This document shows positions 42,747 through 52,504 of a DNA stretch of 64,000 nt, piece after piece. The position numbers and the translations under genes were made by a program. The DNA lies in contig CADBNF010000072.1 of the NCBI GenBank assembly GCA_902796005.1, forward strand, positions 27,508 through 91,507, written 5' to 3'. The stretch's first letter is position 1; each line of letters starts with the position of its first letter. Source of the DNA: an uncultured Lachnospiraceae bacterium. GTDB lineage: Bacteria > Bacillota > Clostridia > Lachnospirales > Lachnospiraceae. Below the pieces are notes generated by a model. The model saw nothing but the letters and a program-made list of their open reading frames with translations, searched no databases and was not told the origin of the DNA.

Positions 42747-43511
42747 TTACCGGGCATTTTTCTCGTAGATGATCCGTAAGCCCTTCAGCAGCAGGTCATT
42801 GTCCAGGATGAGCTTGTGCCTGCAGAACCGGGAAATGCTCTTGGCCAGTCCGCCGGTGGCGACCACCGTGCATTCGCCCACCTCCCCCTCGATCCGGTCG
42901 ATCAGGCCGTCGATCATGGCGGCGTTCCCGTAAATGATACCGCTCTTCATGCAGTCGATGGTATTGGTGCCGATGACCTTTTTCGGGGAGTTCAGGCTGA
43001 TCTGCTGCAGCAGGGAGGTATTGCTCACCAGGGAATTCAGTGAGGTCCGGATGCCGGGGAAGATCATGCCGCCCATGAACTCGTGCTTCTCGTTGATGAG
43101 GCTTAAGGTCGTGGCCGTGCCCAGATCCACCACGATGACCGGAAGGGGGTGTTCGTGCATGGCGGCCACGGAGGTGACCAGCATGTCGCTGCCCAGCTGG
43201 GCCGGGTCGTCCAGGCGGATATTCAGGCCGGTTTTGATGCCGGGTCCCACGATGAGGGGTTCCTTCTTGATGAGTAGCCGGGTGGCCCGGCGCAGCTCAA
43301 AGGTGATTTCCGGCACAACGGAAGAAATAATGCCGCCTTCCAGGGCATTGGAATCGATTTCCCGGATTTCCAGGATGGATTTAATCATGATCGCATATTC
43401 CGCGGCAGTTTTGTTCCGGTCGGTGGAAATCCGCTCGATAAACAGGATTTTTCTTTCGTCAATACAGCCCAGGACAATGTTGGTATTGCCCACATCTATG
43501 GCAAGGATCAT
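42747..43511 (-). CDS. coaX: type III pantothenate kinase
   Basis: A 254-residue CoaX, catalysing the first step of coenzyme A synthesis (pantothenate to 4'-phosphopantothenate). Family motifs: DVGNTNIVLG at residues 5-14, the GPGIKTGL and DPAQLGSDM blocks for pantothenate, DLGTATTLS for phosphate, and VVATGGLAKSI. It belongs to the ASKHA fold and needs a monovalent cation. ATG 43511 follows AGGAG. It lies 24 bp after the SEC-C gene and ends at its own terminator. Confidence 0.96.
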   Translation of the reverse strand: MILAIDVGNTNIVLGCIDERKILFIERISTDRNKTAAEYAIMIKSILEIREIDSNALEGGIISSVVPEITFELRRATRLLIKKEPLIVGPGIKTGLNIRLDDPAQLGSDMLVTSVAAMHEHPLPVIVVDLGTATTLSLINEKHEFMGGMIFPGIRTSLNSLVSNTSLLQQISLNSPKKVIGTNTIDCMKSGIIYGNAAMIDGLIDRIEGEVGECTVVATGGLAKSISRFCRHKLILDNDLLLKGLRIIYEKNAR

Positions 43512-43535
43512 CTCCGGTACTCCTAAATTTAAAGC

Positions 43536-44039
43536 TTACGCTCTGCCGTGACAGTATTTGTATTTCTTTCCGCTTCCGCAGGGGCAGGGATCGTTCCGGC
43601 CGATCTTCTTTTCCTTCACGATGGTGCCGGATTTCTTCTGCTCCTTATAGAGCTCCTTCTGCTTTTCTTCGTCAAAAATGGCATTCCACTCCTCCAGACC
43701 GTAAAGCCAGTCCGCCCGGGCGGCTACCATGTTCTTGTACAGCTTTTCCTTGTCAAAGGCCAGGGACACCTCGGTGTCCTCCGTTGCCTCGTCCAGGTTG
43801 TTGGAGGCGACAAGGCTGTCGTCGATGCCGTCCAGGAAACCGATCATCAGCTCGATGGTCATGTCGTATTTCTCCGCCAGCTCTTTGACGGTGCCTTTTA
43901 CCTCCGTATCGGGGTCGGCCAGCAGCTGCTTGTAGATCTTCTTTTCCCGGGCGAAATAATCCTCCCAGAGGGCGTTCAGCTGTTTCGGGTCAGCATCCGT
44001 TGCGTAGGCTTTGTCTCTCCAGTCAGTCAGTAAACTCAT
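43536..44039 (-). CDS. SEC-C metal-binding domain protein
   Basis: A 167-residue acidic helical protein that ends in a SEC-C zinc motif, [19 protein letters not shown], the same motif found at the SecA C-terminus. The rest has no known domain. SEC-C tails bind Zn and often contact ribosomes or SecB (family knowledge); this small protein may be a ribosome-associated factor (inference). Starts behind AAGGAGATTTACC and is 127 bp downstream of larC, past a terminator. Confidence 0.87.
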   Translation of the reverse strand: MSLLTDWRDKAYATDADPKQLNALWEDYFAREKKIYKQLLADPDTEVKGTVKELAEKYDMTIELMIGFLDGIDDSLVASNNLDEATEDTEVSLAFDKEKLYKNMVAARADWLYGLEEWNAIFDEEKQKELYKEQKKSGTIVKEKKIGRNDPCPCGSGKKYKYCHGRA

Positions 44040-44121
44040 ATGGTAAATCTCCTTGTTTTATGTTTTGTTTTTTCTTAACTGTGGATTATACCATATTGAT
44101 CCGGATTTGAAAATACAGGAA

Positions 44122-44162
44122 ATGCCGCAGGCCCTTTCCTTATGGAAAAGACGCTGCGGCAT
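44122..44162 (-). terminator. terminator of the lar operon
   Basis: ATGCCGCAG/CTGCGGCAT outer stem with an inner TTTCC/GGAAA pairing; on the minus strand it is followed by TTCCTGTATTTTC. It begins 4 nt after the larC stop. Confidence 0.75.
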
Positions 44163-44166
44163 GTTT

Positions 44167-45407
44167 TCAGGGAAGTTTTTCAAGGATTTCACGGATGGAC
44201 AGGCCTTTTTCCCGGGCAACGGCGGCAAGGTCGTCGTATTCGTATTTGCCCCTGCATACCCCGAAGCCCTCGGATACCTTGCGGCGGATGGGGCCGAAGG
44301 GGGTATCGACGGTTTCGATCCGTCTGGCCAGGGTGTAGCGCTTGCTGACCCGCTCCCGGATGCCGATGGTGGTGGTATGTCGGAAGATAAGCTCTATGAT
44401 TTTCTCCCGATCCGCCTCTCTGCACATGACGCTTAAGAGGATGCCGGTTCTGGATTTCTTCATCCCTATGGGGGTGGTGAAGACCTCCACGGCGCCGGCG
44501 TCAAAGAGACGCTCCATGGCGAAGCTTAAGGCCTCCGGGGTCATGTCGTCGATGTTGCAGAAGAGCTCCACGATGGTGGCCGTGCTGCCGCCGGTTTTGC
44601 CGAGAATGGCCCGTACGCAGTTGGCGGCTTCGAAATCCTTCTTTCCGCAGCCGTAGCCGATGGCTTCGGGCCGCATCACCGGCATTTCTCCGAAATGGTC
44701 GACGAAATGGGTGAGCAGGGCCGCGCCGGTGGGAGTGCAGAGCTCGCCTTTGATGCTGCCGCTGTAAATGGGCACCTCCTTCAGGATGAGGGCGGTGGCC
44801 GGAGCGGGAACCGGAAGAATGCCGTGGGCGCACCGGACCTGGCCGGAGCCTACGTGTACGGGAGAGGCAATGACCTCATCCGGGGAAAGCATCTCCATCA
44901 GCCGGCAGACGGCGGCCACGTCTGCCACCGCATCCATGGTACCCACCTCGTGGAAATGAATGTCCGTTACGGGGACGCCGTGCACCGCGGATTCCGCCGC
45001 GGCGATACGGCCGTAGACGGCCATGATGTCGTCTTTTACCTTATCCGACAGGGTCAGGTGGTCGCGGACGAGGTGCTCGATGCCCGCCATCCCTGTGTGG
45101 GAGTGGCTGTGGCCGTGCCCGTGTTCATGATCATGGTGGTGATCGTGGTCATGCTCATGTTCGTGGTGATGGTCATGCCCGTGAATATCGGCGCTTTCTT
45201 CCTCTTCACCGTCCACGAGAACCTTCATGTGGGTACCGGTGACGCCGCATTTGACCGCCGGCTCCGCAGTAAAGGAGACTGAGCCGAGGCCGCAGCTGTT
45301 CATCTCCGCCAGGAAAGCTTCTTTTTCTTCGGGAGAGAGCAGTTCGTAAAGCGCGGCGGTAAGCATGTCGCCGGCAGCGCCCATCTGGCAGTCAAGGTAA
45401 AGTGTTT

Positions 45408-45411
<4 letters not shown>
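44167..45411 (-). CDS. larC: LarC, nickel insertion protein for the pincer cofactor
   Basis: A 414-residue LarC (DUF111 type), the CTP-dependent cyclometallase that inserts Ni into the pyridinium dithiocarboxylate cofactor. It has the [13 protein letters not shown] opening, the [13 protein letters not shown] motif, [10 protein letters not shown] and a C-terminal half with [10 protein letters not shown]. Between residues about 74 and 107 lies a His/Asp/Glu tract ([16 protein letters not shown] type) that could store nickel. In Lactiplantibacillus larC is read through a programmed frameshift; here it is one open frame. It starts with TTG overlapping larB by 4 bp, behind GGAGG. Confidence 0.94.
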
Positions 45412-46164
<753 letters not shown>

Positions 46165-46172
<8 letters not shown>

Positions 46173-46914
46173 TCCTTGCCTCCAGGTCCAGCGTTACCGC
46201 CGTATAGTATTTTTTCAGTTTCTCAAGTATCCTTTCCCGGTCTGCCAGCACCTTCTCCAGCTGGCCGGCCTTGACCTGCAGCTTTGCCGTATTGCCCACA
46301 AGCCGCACCCGGAAATCGGAAAAGCCGAGGGAGGCGAGGAAGACCTCCGCCTTTTCCGTTTTCTCCAGCTTTTCCGCGGTGATTTTTTCTCCCGCGGGAA
46401 TACGGGTGGCCAGGCAGGCGTAGGAGGGCTTGTTCCAGGTGAAAAGCCCTGCTTCTTTTGAAAGCCTGCGGATTTCATCCTTGGTCAGGCCCCACTCCCG
46501 TAAGGGAGAGCGCACGGAAAGCTCCGCCAGGGCCCGCATGCCGGGCCGGTCGCCGGCATCGTCCGAGGCATTGGTACCGTCGCAGATGACGCTGTAGCCG
46601 TCGGCCTTTGCCCTTTCGGTAATGGCGGAAAATATCCGCTGCTTGCAGTAGTAGCACCGGTCGGCGGGATTGGCCGTGACCTCGTCAAAGGCGAGCACGT
46701 CCAGGGTAAGGATAACCATTTTCGCGCCGAGATCATTGGCCAGGCGCTTCGCATCCTCCAGCTCAAAGGCGGGCTGGAAGGCGGTCTTCACATAGTAGGC
46801 GGTAACATCGGCCTTTTCGGAAAGGGCCGCATACAGCAGGTAGGAGGAATCCACCCCGCCGGAAAAGGCAATGGCCGCTTTTGGATTTTCTTTAAAAAAA
46901 ACTTCTTTATTCAT
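46165..46914 (-). CDS. larE: LarE, sulfur transferase for the nickel-pincer cofactor
   Basis: A 249-residue PP-loop enzyme (SGGVDSS at 18-24) that adds sulfur to the LarB product. Some LarE proteins give up one Cys per cycle; this one has three key cysteines, Cys87 and Cys90 (DRCYYC) and Cys167 (YACLATR), the arrangement of [4Fe-4S] LarE proteins that recycle sulfide. Neither ATG 46923 nor ATG 46914 has a Shine-Dalgarno site. A promoter (TTGACA-17-TTAAAT) would begin the RNA at about 46914, so a leaderless start there is preferred. First gene of larE-B-C; the usual target LarA is not in the window. Confidence 0.92.
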
Positions 46915-46921
46915 GCTTCTC

Positions 46922-46964
46922 ATTTAACATAAAAAAGGGAAGCTTGTCAAGCTTCCCTCTTTTT
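46922..46964 (-). promoter_or_regulatory. composite terminator and larE promoter
   Basis: GGGAAGCTT/AAGCTTCCC (46937-46957) with A and T runs on both flanks ends the upstream 46987-48777 gene. The same stem holds a TTGACA (46945-46950 on the minus strand), and 17 nt further is TTAAAT (46922-46927), giving a promoter whose start falls at the larE ATG. Confidence 0.65.
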
Positions 46965-46986
46965 CATTTGAATCTTAAATTCCGGG

Positions 46987-48777
46987 TCAGCGTCCGCCGC
47001 GTCCGAAATATTTCAGGATATCGTAGCTGCCCAGCTCCCGCATGAAGGCGCCGGTGACCTGCAGGCGCAGACCGTCTTCATTTACACCATAGAAGAAGCC
47101 GCTGTCGTGCTGGGTCCTGCGGTTGAAGACCACCAGGCCCTGGCTGCCGTTGCATTTTTCCTCCACCCACTGGAGCAGGTAGACATCCGGCCTCAGCTTG
47201 ATGTAGAAGCAGGGAGAGGACCAGCTGGCGCCGCCGGCGTTGTCCGGCTGGAAAATGGTCCAGCTGTAGCTTTCCGGCGAGCTGTACACATGGATGGACT
47301 GCATGTTTTCCCCGTAGCACCAGGCAAAGATTTTGCCCACCAGCTCATCCGTGAAATGATGCCTTGCGGCAAAGGGCGGCTTCAGTCCTTTGTACTGCAG
47401 CGTGCCGAAATAAACGTCCGCGCCGGCTTCCCATTCGCTGTGCCAGTTGCCGATGCCGGCCTTGATGGTGGTGGTCAGGCCGGTCCTGAAATCCAGCACC
47501 TGGGACAGGCAGGAACAATCCGGGTCGCCGCTCATGATGTGGGAGAAGAAATACAGATCCCGGTCTGACTGGAAGCAGGCATACCGGTCTTCCTTCCATT
47601 CGCCGCCGTCAATACGCCAGCGCAGCATGTCTTTGGAGAAAACATCGTATTCCACGGCATTGCCGGGCTTTCCGCTCCATGGCGCTGCCGCATACCTGGG
47701 ATTGTCCGGGCAGACCGTGAATTTCCTGCCTACCAGGTCATAGCAGAAGGGCAGGTGGTTGAAGGACTGCATGATGTTGACCGCGCTGCCGGCCAGGATA
47801 TCCTGCTTCTCGGCCGCGTGGGCCAGGGCTTCCTCTCTGGTCATGGGAATATCGATGTCCATGGGCCGGTAGGCATAACGGGCGCCTTTTGTTTCGCCGT
47901 AGCCCCGGAACACCTGTCCCTTGTCTCCGGCGGATTTGATGTCCTCCAGATGGGCGGCATCGCCGGTGAGGGTAAGCTTTGCGGCGGTTATCCGGTAGGT
48001 CAGGGAATCGTCCGCCTCGAAGCCGAATTCCATGCCGAAGGCTTCCATATCGAAGAAATTGAGGATATCGATCCGCATTTTGCCGCCGTATTCAACCTCC
48101 CAGTTGGCGACGATATAATTCTCATCGTCGATTTTGAGGAAGTCGGCAACGAAGGCCTGGGTGATGCCTCCCATTTCCTTTCCGAGGTCCACATTGATGG
48201 TGTTGACGACACTGGGATAGAAGGTCAGGCGTTCCAGACCGGTATTGTAGTCCCAGTGCAGGCCCCTGCCTTCGATGCGGTTGGTGGTGGTGTGCAGGGC
48301 AGCCGGCTTTTCGTTGTCGCCCTTGTCGGCCCAGCCGAAATAGTATTCCCGCTGGATTTCCCTGGGAATATCCCGGTAGGATTTCGGCGGCCTGGCTCCC
48401 GTCAGGTCATAGCCCACGGGCACGGTGATGCCGAACCAGGTTTCGAAGGCCGTCACCGCCCAGGTTTTATTGTCCAGGATGACGTGCCAGCCCCGGGAGG
48501 TTCCCGGAATCAGGTGGGTGAATAAAAAGAGATTGTCCCGGCGGTCATAGGCATAGGGTGCGGTATAGGTGCTGCCGTTTTCCGTTACCTTTAAGGTTTT
48601 GCCGTCCAGAAATTCGTAGGAAAGCTCCTTTGGCGCTAAGGGGTTCTCGGAGCGGAAGGTGAAGGAAAGCCCGGCCAGGCAGGTGCAGTCCTTACCGCAG
48701 TCGGCCACGGCTTTTGCCTGAACCTTTTCCTCCACATACTCCGGGGTCAGAGGGTTATATTCGGTAAAAAATGACAT
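46987..48777 (-). CDS. double MoaF-like protein (596 aa)
   Basis: A 596-residue protein made of two related halves. Each half starts with a strand-rich block around a Phe/Tyr-Leu-Phe-(T/S)H-(I/L) core (FLFTHLIPG near 108, LYFFSHIMSG near 415) and resembles the MoaF-like proteins at 27154-28880; near the end PDVYLLQWVEEK parallels their DGIYL..FVEE. It is thus a tandem fusion of the fold. Cys pairs CGKDCTC (near 27) and DPDCSC (near 425) are extra. Its neighbour, 68 bp upstream, is an FAD oxidoreductase, so the two may act on one substrate (inference). Function unknown; the start has GGAGGCAAAGAAG. Confidence 0.72.
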   Translation of the reverse strand: MSFFTEYNPLTPEYVEEKVQAKAVADCGKDCTCLAGLSFTFRSENPLAPKELSYEFLDGKTLKVTENGSTYTAPYAYDRRDNLFLFTHLIPGTSRGWHVILDNKTWAVTAFETWFGITVPVGYDLTGARPPKSYRDIPREIQREYYFGWADKGDNEKPAALHTTTNRIEGRGLHWDYNTGLERLTFYPSVVNTINVDLGKEMGGITQAFVADFLKIDDENYIVANWEVEYGGKMRIDILNFFDMEAFGMEFGFEADDSLTYRITAAKLTLTGDAAHLEDIKSAGDKGQVFRGYGETKGARYAYRPMDIDIPMTREEALAHAAEKQDILAGSAVNIMQSFNHLPFCYDLVGRKFTVCPDNPRYAAAPWSGKPGNAVEYDVFSKDMLRWRIDGGEWKEDRYACFQSDRDLYFFSHIMSGDPDCSCLSQVLDFRTGLTTTIKAGIGNWHSEWEAGADVYFGTLQYKGLKPPFAARHHFTDELVGKIFAWCYGENMQSIHVYSSPESYSWTIFQPDNAGGASWSSPCFYIKLRPDVYLLQWVEEKCNGSQGLVVFNRRTQHDSGFFYGVNEDGLRLQVTGAFMRELGSYDILKYFGRGGR

Positions 48778-48845
48778 CTTCTTTGCCTCCTCGACGTATT
48801 GCGTAAACGTTTGTCTCCGGGTTACTGCGCATTTTCAGTGTCTCT

Positions 48846-50366
48846 TCAGTCCTTCTTCTCTTCGGCATTTGCCGCGCCCTTGGACAGTGTCCAGTGACGG
48901 TAGGCGCCGGCGGCGTCCTTCATTTCCCTGGCCTTCTTCGCAGCCGGGGTGTAGAGGCCGTATTCGTGGGCCTTCAGGCATTCGGTATAGCTGATATCGG
49001 TATGCTCATTCCTGGGCAGCGGTACATTCTGCTCGCCCGCCAGGATATCCTGGACCTTGCGGATATTTACGGTATGGGTGGTCGTGCCCTCCGCAACGGC
49101 CACTGCCGCAGCCACGCCTGCCGCCTGGCCCGTGCCCACGCACTGGGGAATCAGGTTGACGTTGTCGATGGCAATCCGGTCGGCGGAAATATGGCGGCCG
49201 GGGGCCAGAAGGTTCTCCACCTTCTGGGGGAGGATGGATTTATAGGGAATCTCAATCGGCGCATTGTCGTTTAAGGTGTCCACGGTGCAGTGCCAGGCGA
49301 TGCAGTCGTCGTGCTCCACCGGGAAAGCCCAGTCGTTGGAGGAAATCACGTATTCGCCCACGATGCGGTGGGAGCCCCTGGTGCCCAGCTGGGGCGCGAT
49401 GTCGTAGAGATAGGCATCCTTCATGATCTCCGGGCAGAAGCGCTTATAGTAGTCGATGGCTTCCCGGATCTTCAGACGGGTATGCATCTCCGTATCGGTC
49501 TGGTCGGCGATGACCGAGCAGTCGTGCTTCGGCTGCCAGTTGTTCACCCAGCTGACGTCGTCGGTGGGCCCGCAGATCATGGCGTTCAGGAAGCCGTGGA
49601 TGTCCTTGAGGCCGCCCATCATTTCCCTGAATTTGTCCGGATTTTCCCGCATCCAGTTGCGGAAGGCCTTCCGGGAGAAGCCGCCGATACGGTACACCAG
49701 GGCTGTGGAAGAGCAGCGGCAGTCGTCGTCGATGGCCGAGGAGGTAGGCGCGCCGGACAGCCGGCAAAGGTCCGCGTCGCCGGTGGCGTCGATGACCACC
49801 TTGGCCATTACGGCTTTACGGCCTTCCTTGGATTCGAAGATAACGCCTTTGCAGACGTCGCCGTCCATGATGGGCTTGGTGCCCCAGCTGTGGTACAGTA
49901 CGCGGATGCGGTCGGAGAGCTCATCCAGCATGATGTCCATCTCAATCTTGAGCTGGTTGGGCTCCAGCATGAAGCCGTGGCAGACCCTGGGGGTCTCGAT
50001 ACGGGTGGCGCCGCCGCAGTCCTCCCATTTTTCCACGAGCGCCGGGTCCGTATTGCCGGCCAGCTCCATGCCGGGGCCATAGACCGCGCCGGGGATTTTC
50101 GAAAGACGGGTAAACCATTCTTCCTGGATACCCTGTACATAGGTTTTCTCGTGGAAGGAAAGACTGGGGATGAGCAGCACGTAACCGCCGGTTACGTCAC
50201 CGCCGCAGTAGCCGTATCTTTCCATCAGAATGACATTTTTACAGCCCGCCCGGGCTGCTGCAACGGCTGCGGAATGGCCCGCGGCGCCGCCGCCCACCAC
50301 CAGAACGTCACATTCGTCATATACGGGAATGGCAGTCTGGGGCTCAAAATACACCTTTGCGCTCAT
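48846..50366 (-). CDS. FAD-dependent oxidoreductase
   Basis: A 506-residue soluble flavoprotein. Dinucleotide motif VLVVGGGAAGHSAA near residue 22, ME..GYCGGDVTGG after the second strand, VVIDATGDADLCR, and a late FAD-contact GRHISADRIA...GTGQAAGVAAA. This is the FAD_oxidored type (fumarate-reductase-like fold) without heme or transport signals. Such enzymes reduce or dehydrogenate small metabolites. It sits just upstream of the double MoaF-like gene and starts behind AAGGAGAAGTACC. A TATAAT lies about 38 nt before the ATG. Confidence 0.88.
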   Translation of the reverse strand: MSAKVYFEPQTAIPVYDECDVLVVGGGAAGHSAAVAAARAGCKNVILMERYGYCGGDVTGGYVLLIPSLSFHEKTYVQGIQEEWFTRLSKIPGAVYGPGMELAGNTDPALVEKWEDCGGATRIETPRVCHGFMLEPNQLKIEMDIMLDELSDRIRVLYHSWGTKPIMDGDVCKGVIFESKEGRKAVMAKVVIDATGDADLCRLSGAPTSSAIDDDCRCSSTALVYRIGGFSRKAFRNWMRENPDKFREMMGGLKDIHGFLNAMICGPTDDVSWVNNWQPKHDCSVIADQTDTEMHTRLKIREAIDYYKRFCPEIMKDAYLYDIAPQLGTRGSHRIVGEYVISSNDWAFPVEHDDCIAWHCTVDTLNDNAPIEIPYKSILPQKVENLLAPGRHISADRIAIDNVNLIPQCVGTGQAAGVAAAVAVAEGTTTHTVNIRKVQDILAGEQNVPLPRNEHTDISYTECLKAHEYGLYTPAAKKAREMKDAAGAYRHWTLSKGAANAEEKKD

Positions 50367-50403
50367 GGTACTTCTCCTTTTAATATTTTGTTGTTTTCTT
50401 TTT

Positions 50404-50409
50404 ATTATA
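50404..50409 (-). promoter_or_regulatory. -10 element for the FAD oxidoreductase gene
   Basis: A perfect TATAAT on the minus strand, about 38 nt before the start codon; the -35 is poor. Confidence 0.45.
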
Positions 50410-50550
50410 GCACGGGCAACTTAAAAATCACACAATTTCGGACTGGCAGAATGCACAGGAAACAGGGACGGTTTCCGTACATTTTTACGGTTTCCGGAAC
50501 AATCCGGGAGAAGAAAAAAGGACATGCGGCATTTTCTGCTTTTGCAGATA

Positions 50551-50580
50551 TTTACAAAGAAAGGTGATTTCGTTTATAAT
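50551..50580 (+). promoter_or_regulatory. promoter for the Na/Pi cotransporter
   Basis: TTTACA (50551-50556), an 18-nt spacer and TATAAT (50575-50580); a second TATAAT follows at 50585-50590. The leader contains a short CAGACA/TGTCTG inverted repeat (50614-50629). Confidence 0.65.
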
Positions 50581-50658
50581 AAAGTATAATAGGTGAAAAA
50601 TAGGGTTCTGGGGCAGACACCTTTGTCTGACACTTTTGGGAGAAAAGCAGAAAAGAAA

Positions 50659-52485
50659 ATGAGTATCTTCAATATTATTTCTTTGCTCGGCGGCCTCGCC
50701 ATGTTCCTCTACGGCATACGGCTCATGGGAGACCACCTGAAAGAGGATTCCTCCGGTACCTTGAAAAAATTCATGGAGAAGGTGACCAACAACCCCGTGA
50801 AGGCCTTTATCACGGGCGCGCTGATCACCGCCATCATCCAGTCCTCCAATGCAACGATTATCCTGACCGCCGGCCTGGTGGCTGCGGGCATCCTGACCGT
50901 CCGCCAGTCCCTGGGTATCATCATCGGCGCGAATGTGGGCACCACGATTACCGGCCAGATCATCCGGCTGCTTGATGTGAATCCGGGAAGCTCGTCCTTC
51001 CTCCGGTTCCTCCAGCCCTCCACCCTGGCGCCCCTGGCTTTGTTTATCGGCATTGTCCTGATCCTCTTTGTCAAGGTGCCGAAATCCAAATCCGTGGGCG
51101 GGATTTTCGTGGGCTTCGGCATTCTGTTCACCGGCCTTCTGAACATGACCGCTTCGGTGAGCGTGCTTTCCGAATCCGGCGTTATCAGCAACCTGTTCAC
51201 AATCATGGGCGATCGGATGTGGCTCGGGTATCTGATCGGCGCAGGCGTAGCCCTGGTGCTCCAGAGCGCGTCGGCCACCATCGGCATCCTGCAGGCCTTC
51301 GCCATGTCCAGCGTGATTCCCTTCAAATCCGCCTATATCGTCATCATGGGCGTGTACCTGGGCGTCTGCATCAATACGGCCCTGGTGTGCTCCATCGGCG
51401 CAAATGCGAACCAGAGAAGGGTAGGCCTCATCAACATCATCTACAACCTGGAGAAAACCGCCCTGACCATCGCAGTGGTGCAGATTCTCCATGCGGTGGG
51501 TGCACTGAACAATCTGTGGGACGCCCCGATGAATTCCGGCACCATCGCCAACGCCAATACCATTTTCAACCTGGTCTGCGCCATTGTCCTTCTGCCTACG
51601 GTGGGACTGCTGGAGAAGCTGGCCATGCGGCTGGTGAAGGATGATCCGAAGCCGGAAAACCGCTATGCGGAGGAGCTGACCGCCCTGAATCCGGTCTTCA
51701 TCGCCACGCCGGCCCTGGCGCTGAACAGCTGCTACGAAACCCTGAAAACCATGCTGCGGCTGGCCTTTTCCAACGTCAGGAAGGCCCTGGCCCAGTTTGA
51801 GCATTATGAACCGGTGGTGATGCTGGAGATAAGCGAGGAGGAGGAGCACATCGATATCCTGACGGATGCGGTGACCTCCTACATGAGCCAGCTGCCGCCC
51901 CACATCAATGAACCGAACCATATGCAGATCCTGCACCAGTACAACAAGCTGGTGAATTACTTTGAGCGCATAGGCGACCACGCCATGAACATTGCGGAAA
52001 CCGCCGACAATATGGATAAGCAGAACCGGGCCTTTTCCAGGGAAGCCCTGGAGGAGCTGCGGATCTGCGGCCGGCTTCTGGAAAGGCTTTTTGAGCATAC
52101 CACCCAGGCCTATGAAAAGAGGGACCTGGAGGCGGCGCTGCATATCGAGCCCCTGGAGGAGGTCATGGACGACCTGGTCAACCGGCTGCACGACAACCAT
52201 ATCGTGCGGATGCACCGGGGCGAGTGCGACGAGCCCACGGGCGTCTTTTACCTGGACGTGCTCAACAACCTGGAAAGAATATCCGACCTCTGCTCCGACG
52301 TGGGCGTGTCGGTGGTCACCCGTGTCAGGCCGGAGATGTCCGCCCTGGCCCACAATTACATCACGGCCCTGCACCAGGGCAGCAGCGATGACTATACCCG
52401 GGAATACCATGAAGCCCACGATGAATATTTCGGGGCGCTTCCCACTGTACCGGCTGATGATCCTCTGACGGAAACGAAGAACTGA
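50659..52485 (+). CDS. Na+/phosphate cotransporter family protein with PhoU-like domain
   Basis: A 608-residue protein of the NptA/YjbB type. Two inverted PNaS repeats carry the QSSNATI (61-67) and LQSASATIGIL signatures; about eight membrane helices lie in 1-340. The C-terminal 240 residues are helical and PhoU-like (EEEEHIDILTDAV, IGDHAMNIAETADN). It imports or exports phosphate with Na+. ATG 50659 is where the family starts; an in-frame GTG at 50593 would only add 22 non-family residues. The ribosome site is weak. Confidence 0.92.
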   Translation: MSIFNIISLLGGLAMFLYGIRLMGDHLKEDSSGTLKKFMEKVTNNPVKAFITGALITAIIQSSNATIILTAGLVAAGILTVRQSLGIIIGANVGTTITGQIIRLLDVNPGSSSFLRFLQPSTLAPLALFIGIVLILFVKVPKSKSVGGIFVGFGILFTGLLNMTASVSVLSESGVISNLFTIMGDRMWLGYLIGAGVALVLQSASATIGILQAFAMSSVIPFKSAYIVIMGVYLGVCINTALVCSIGANANQRRVGLINIIYNLEKTALTIAVVQILHAVGALNNLWDAPMNSGTIANANTIFNLVCAIVLLPTVGLLEKLAMRLVKDDPKPENRYAEELTALNPVFIATPALALNSCYETLKTMLRLAFSNVRKALAQFEHYEPVVMLEISEEEEHIDILTDAVTSYMSQLPPHINEPNHMQILHQYNKLVNYFERIGDHAMNIAETADNMDKQNRAFSREALEELRICGRLLERLFEHTTQAYEKRDLEAALHIEPLEEVMDDLVNRLHDNHIVRMHRGECDEPTGVFYLDVLNNLERISDLCSDVGVSVVTRVRPEMSALAHNYITALHQGSSDDYTREYHEAHDEYFGALPTVPADDPLTETKN

Positions 52486-52504
52486 AGAAAAGAGAGGAAA
52501 TACC

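Noticed and set aside
45090..45200. His-codon repeats in larC as a possible CRISPR or tandem repeat
   Set aside because: The repetition is of CAT/CAC, GAT and GAG codons in one reading frame, explained by the metal-binding tract.
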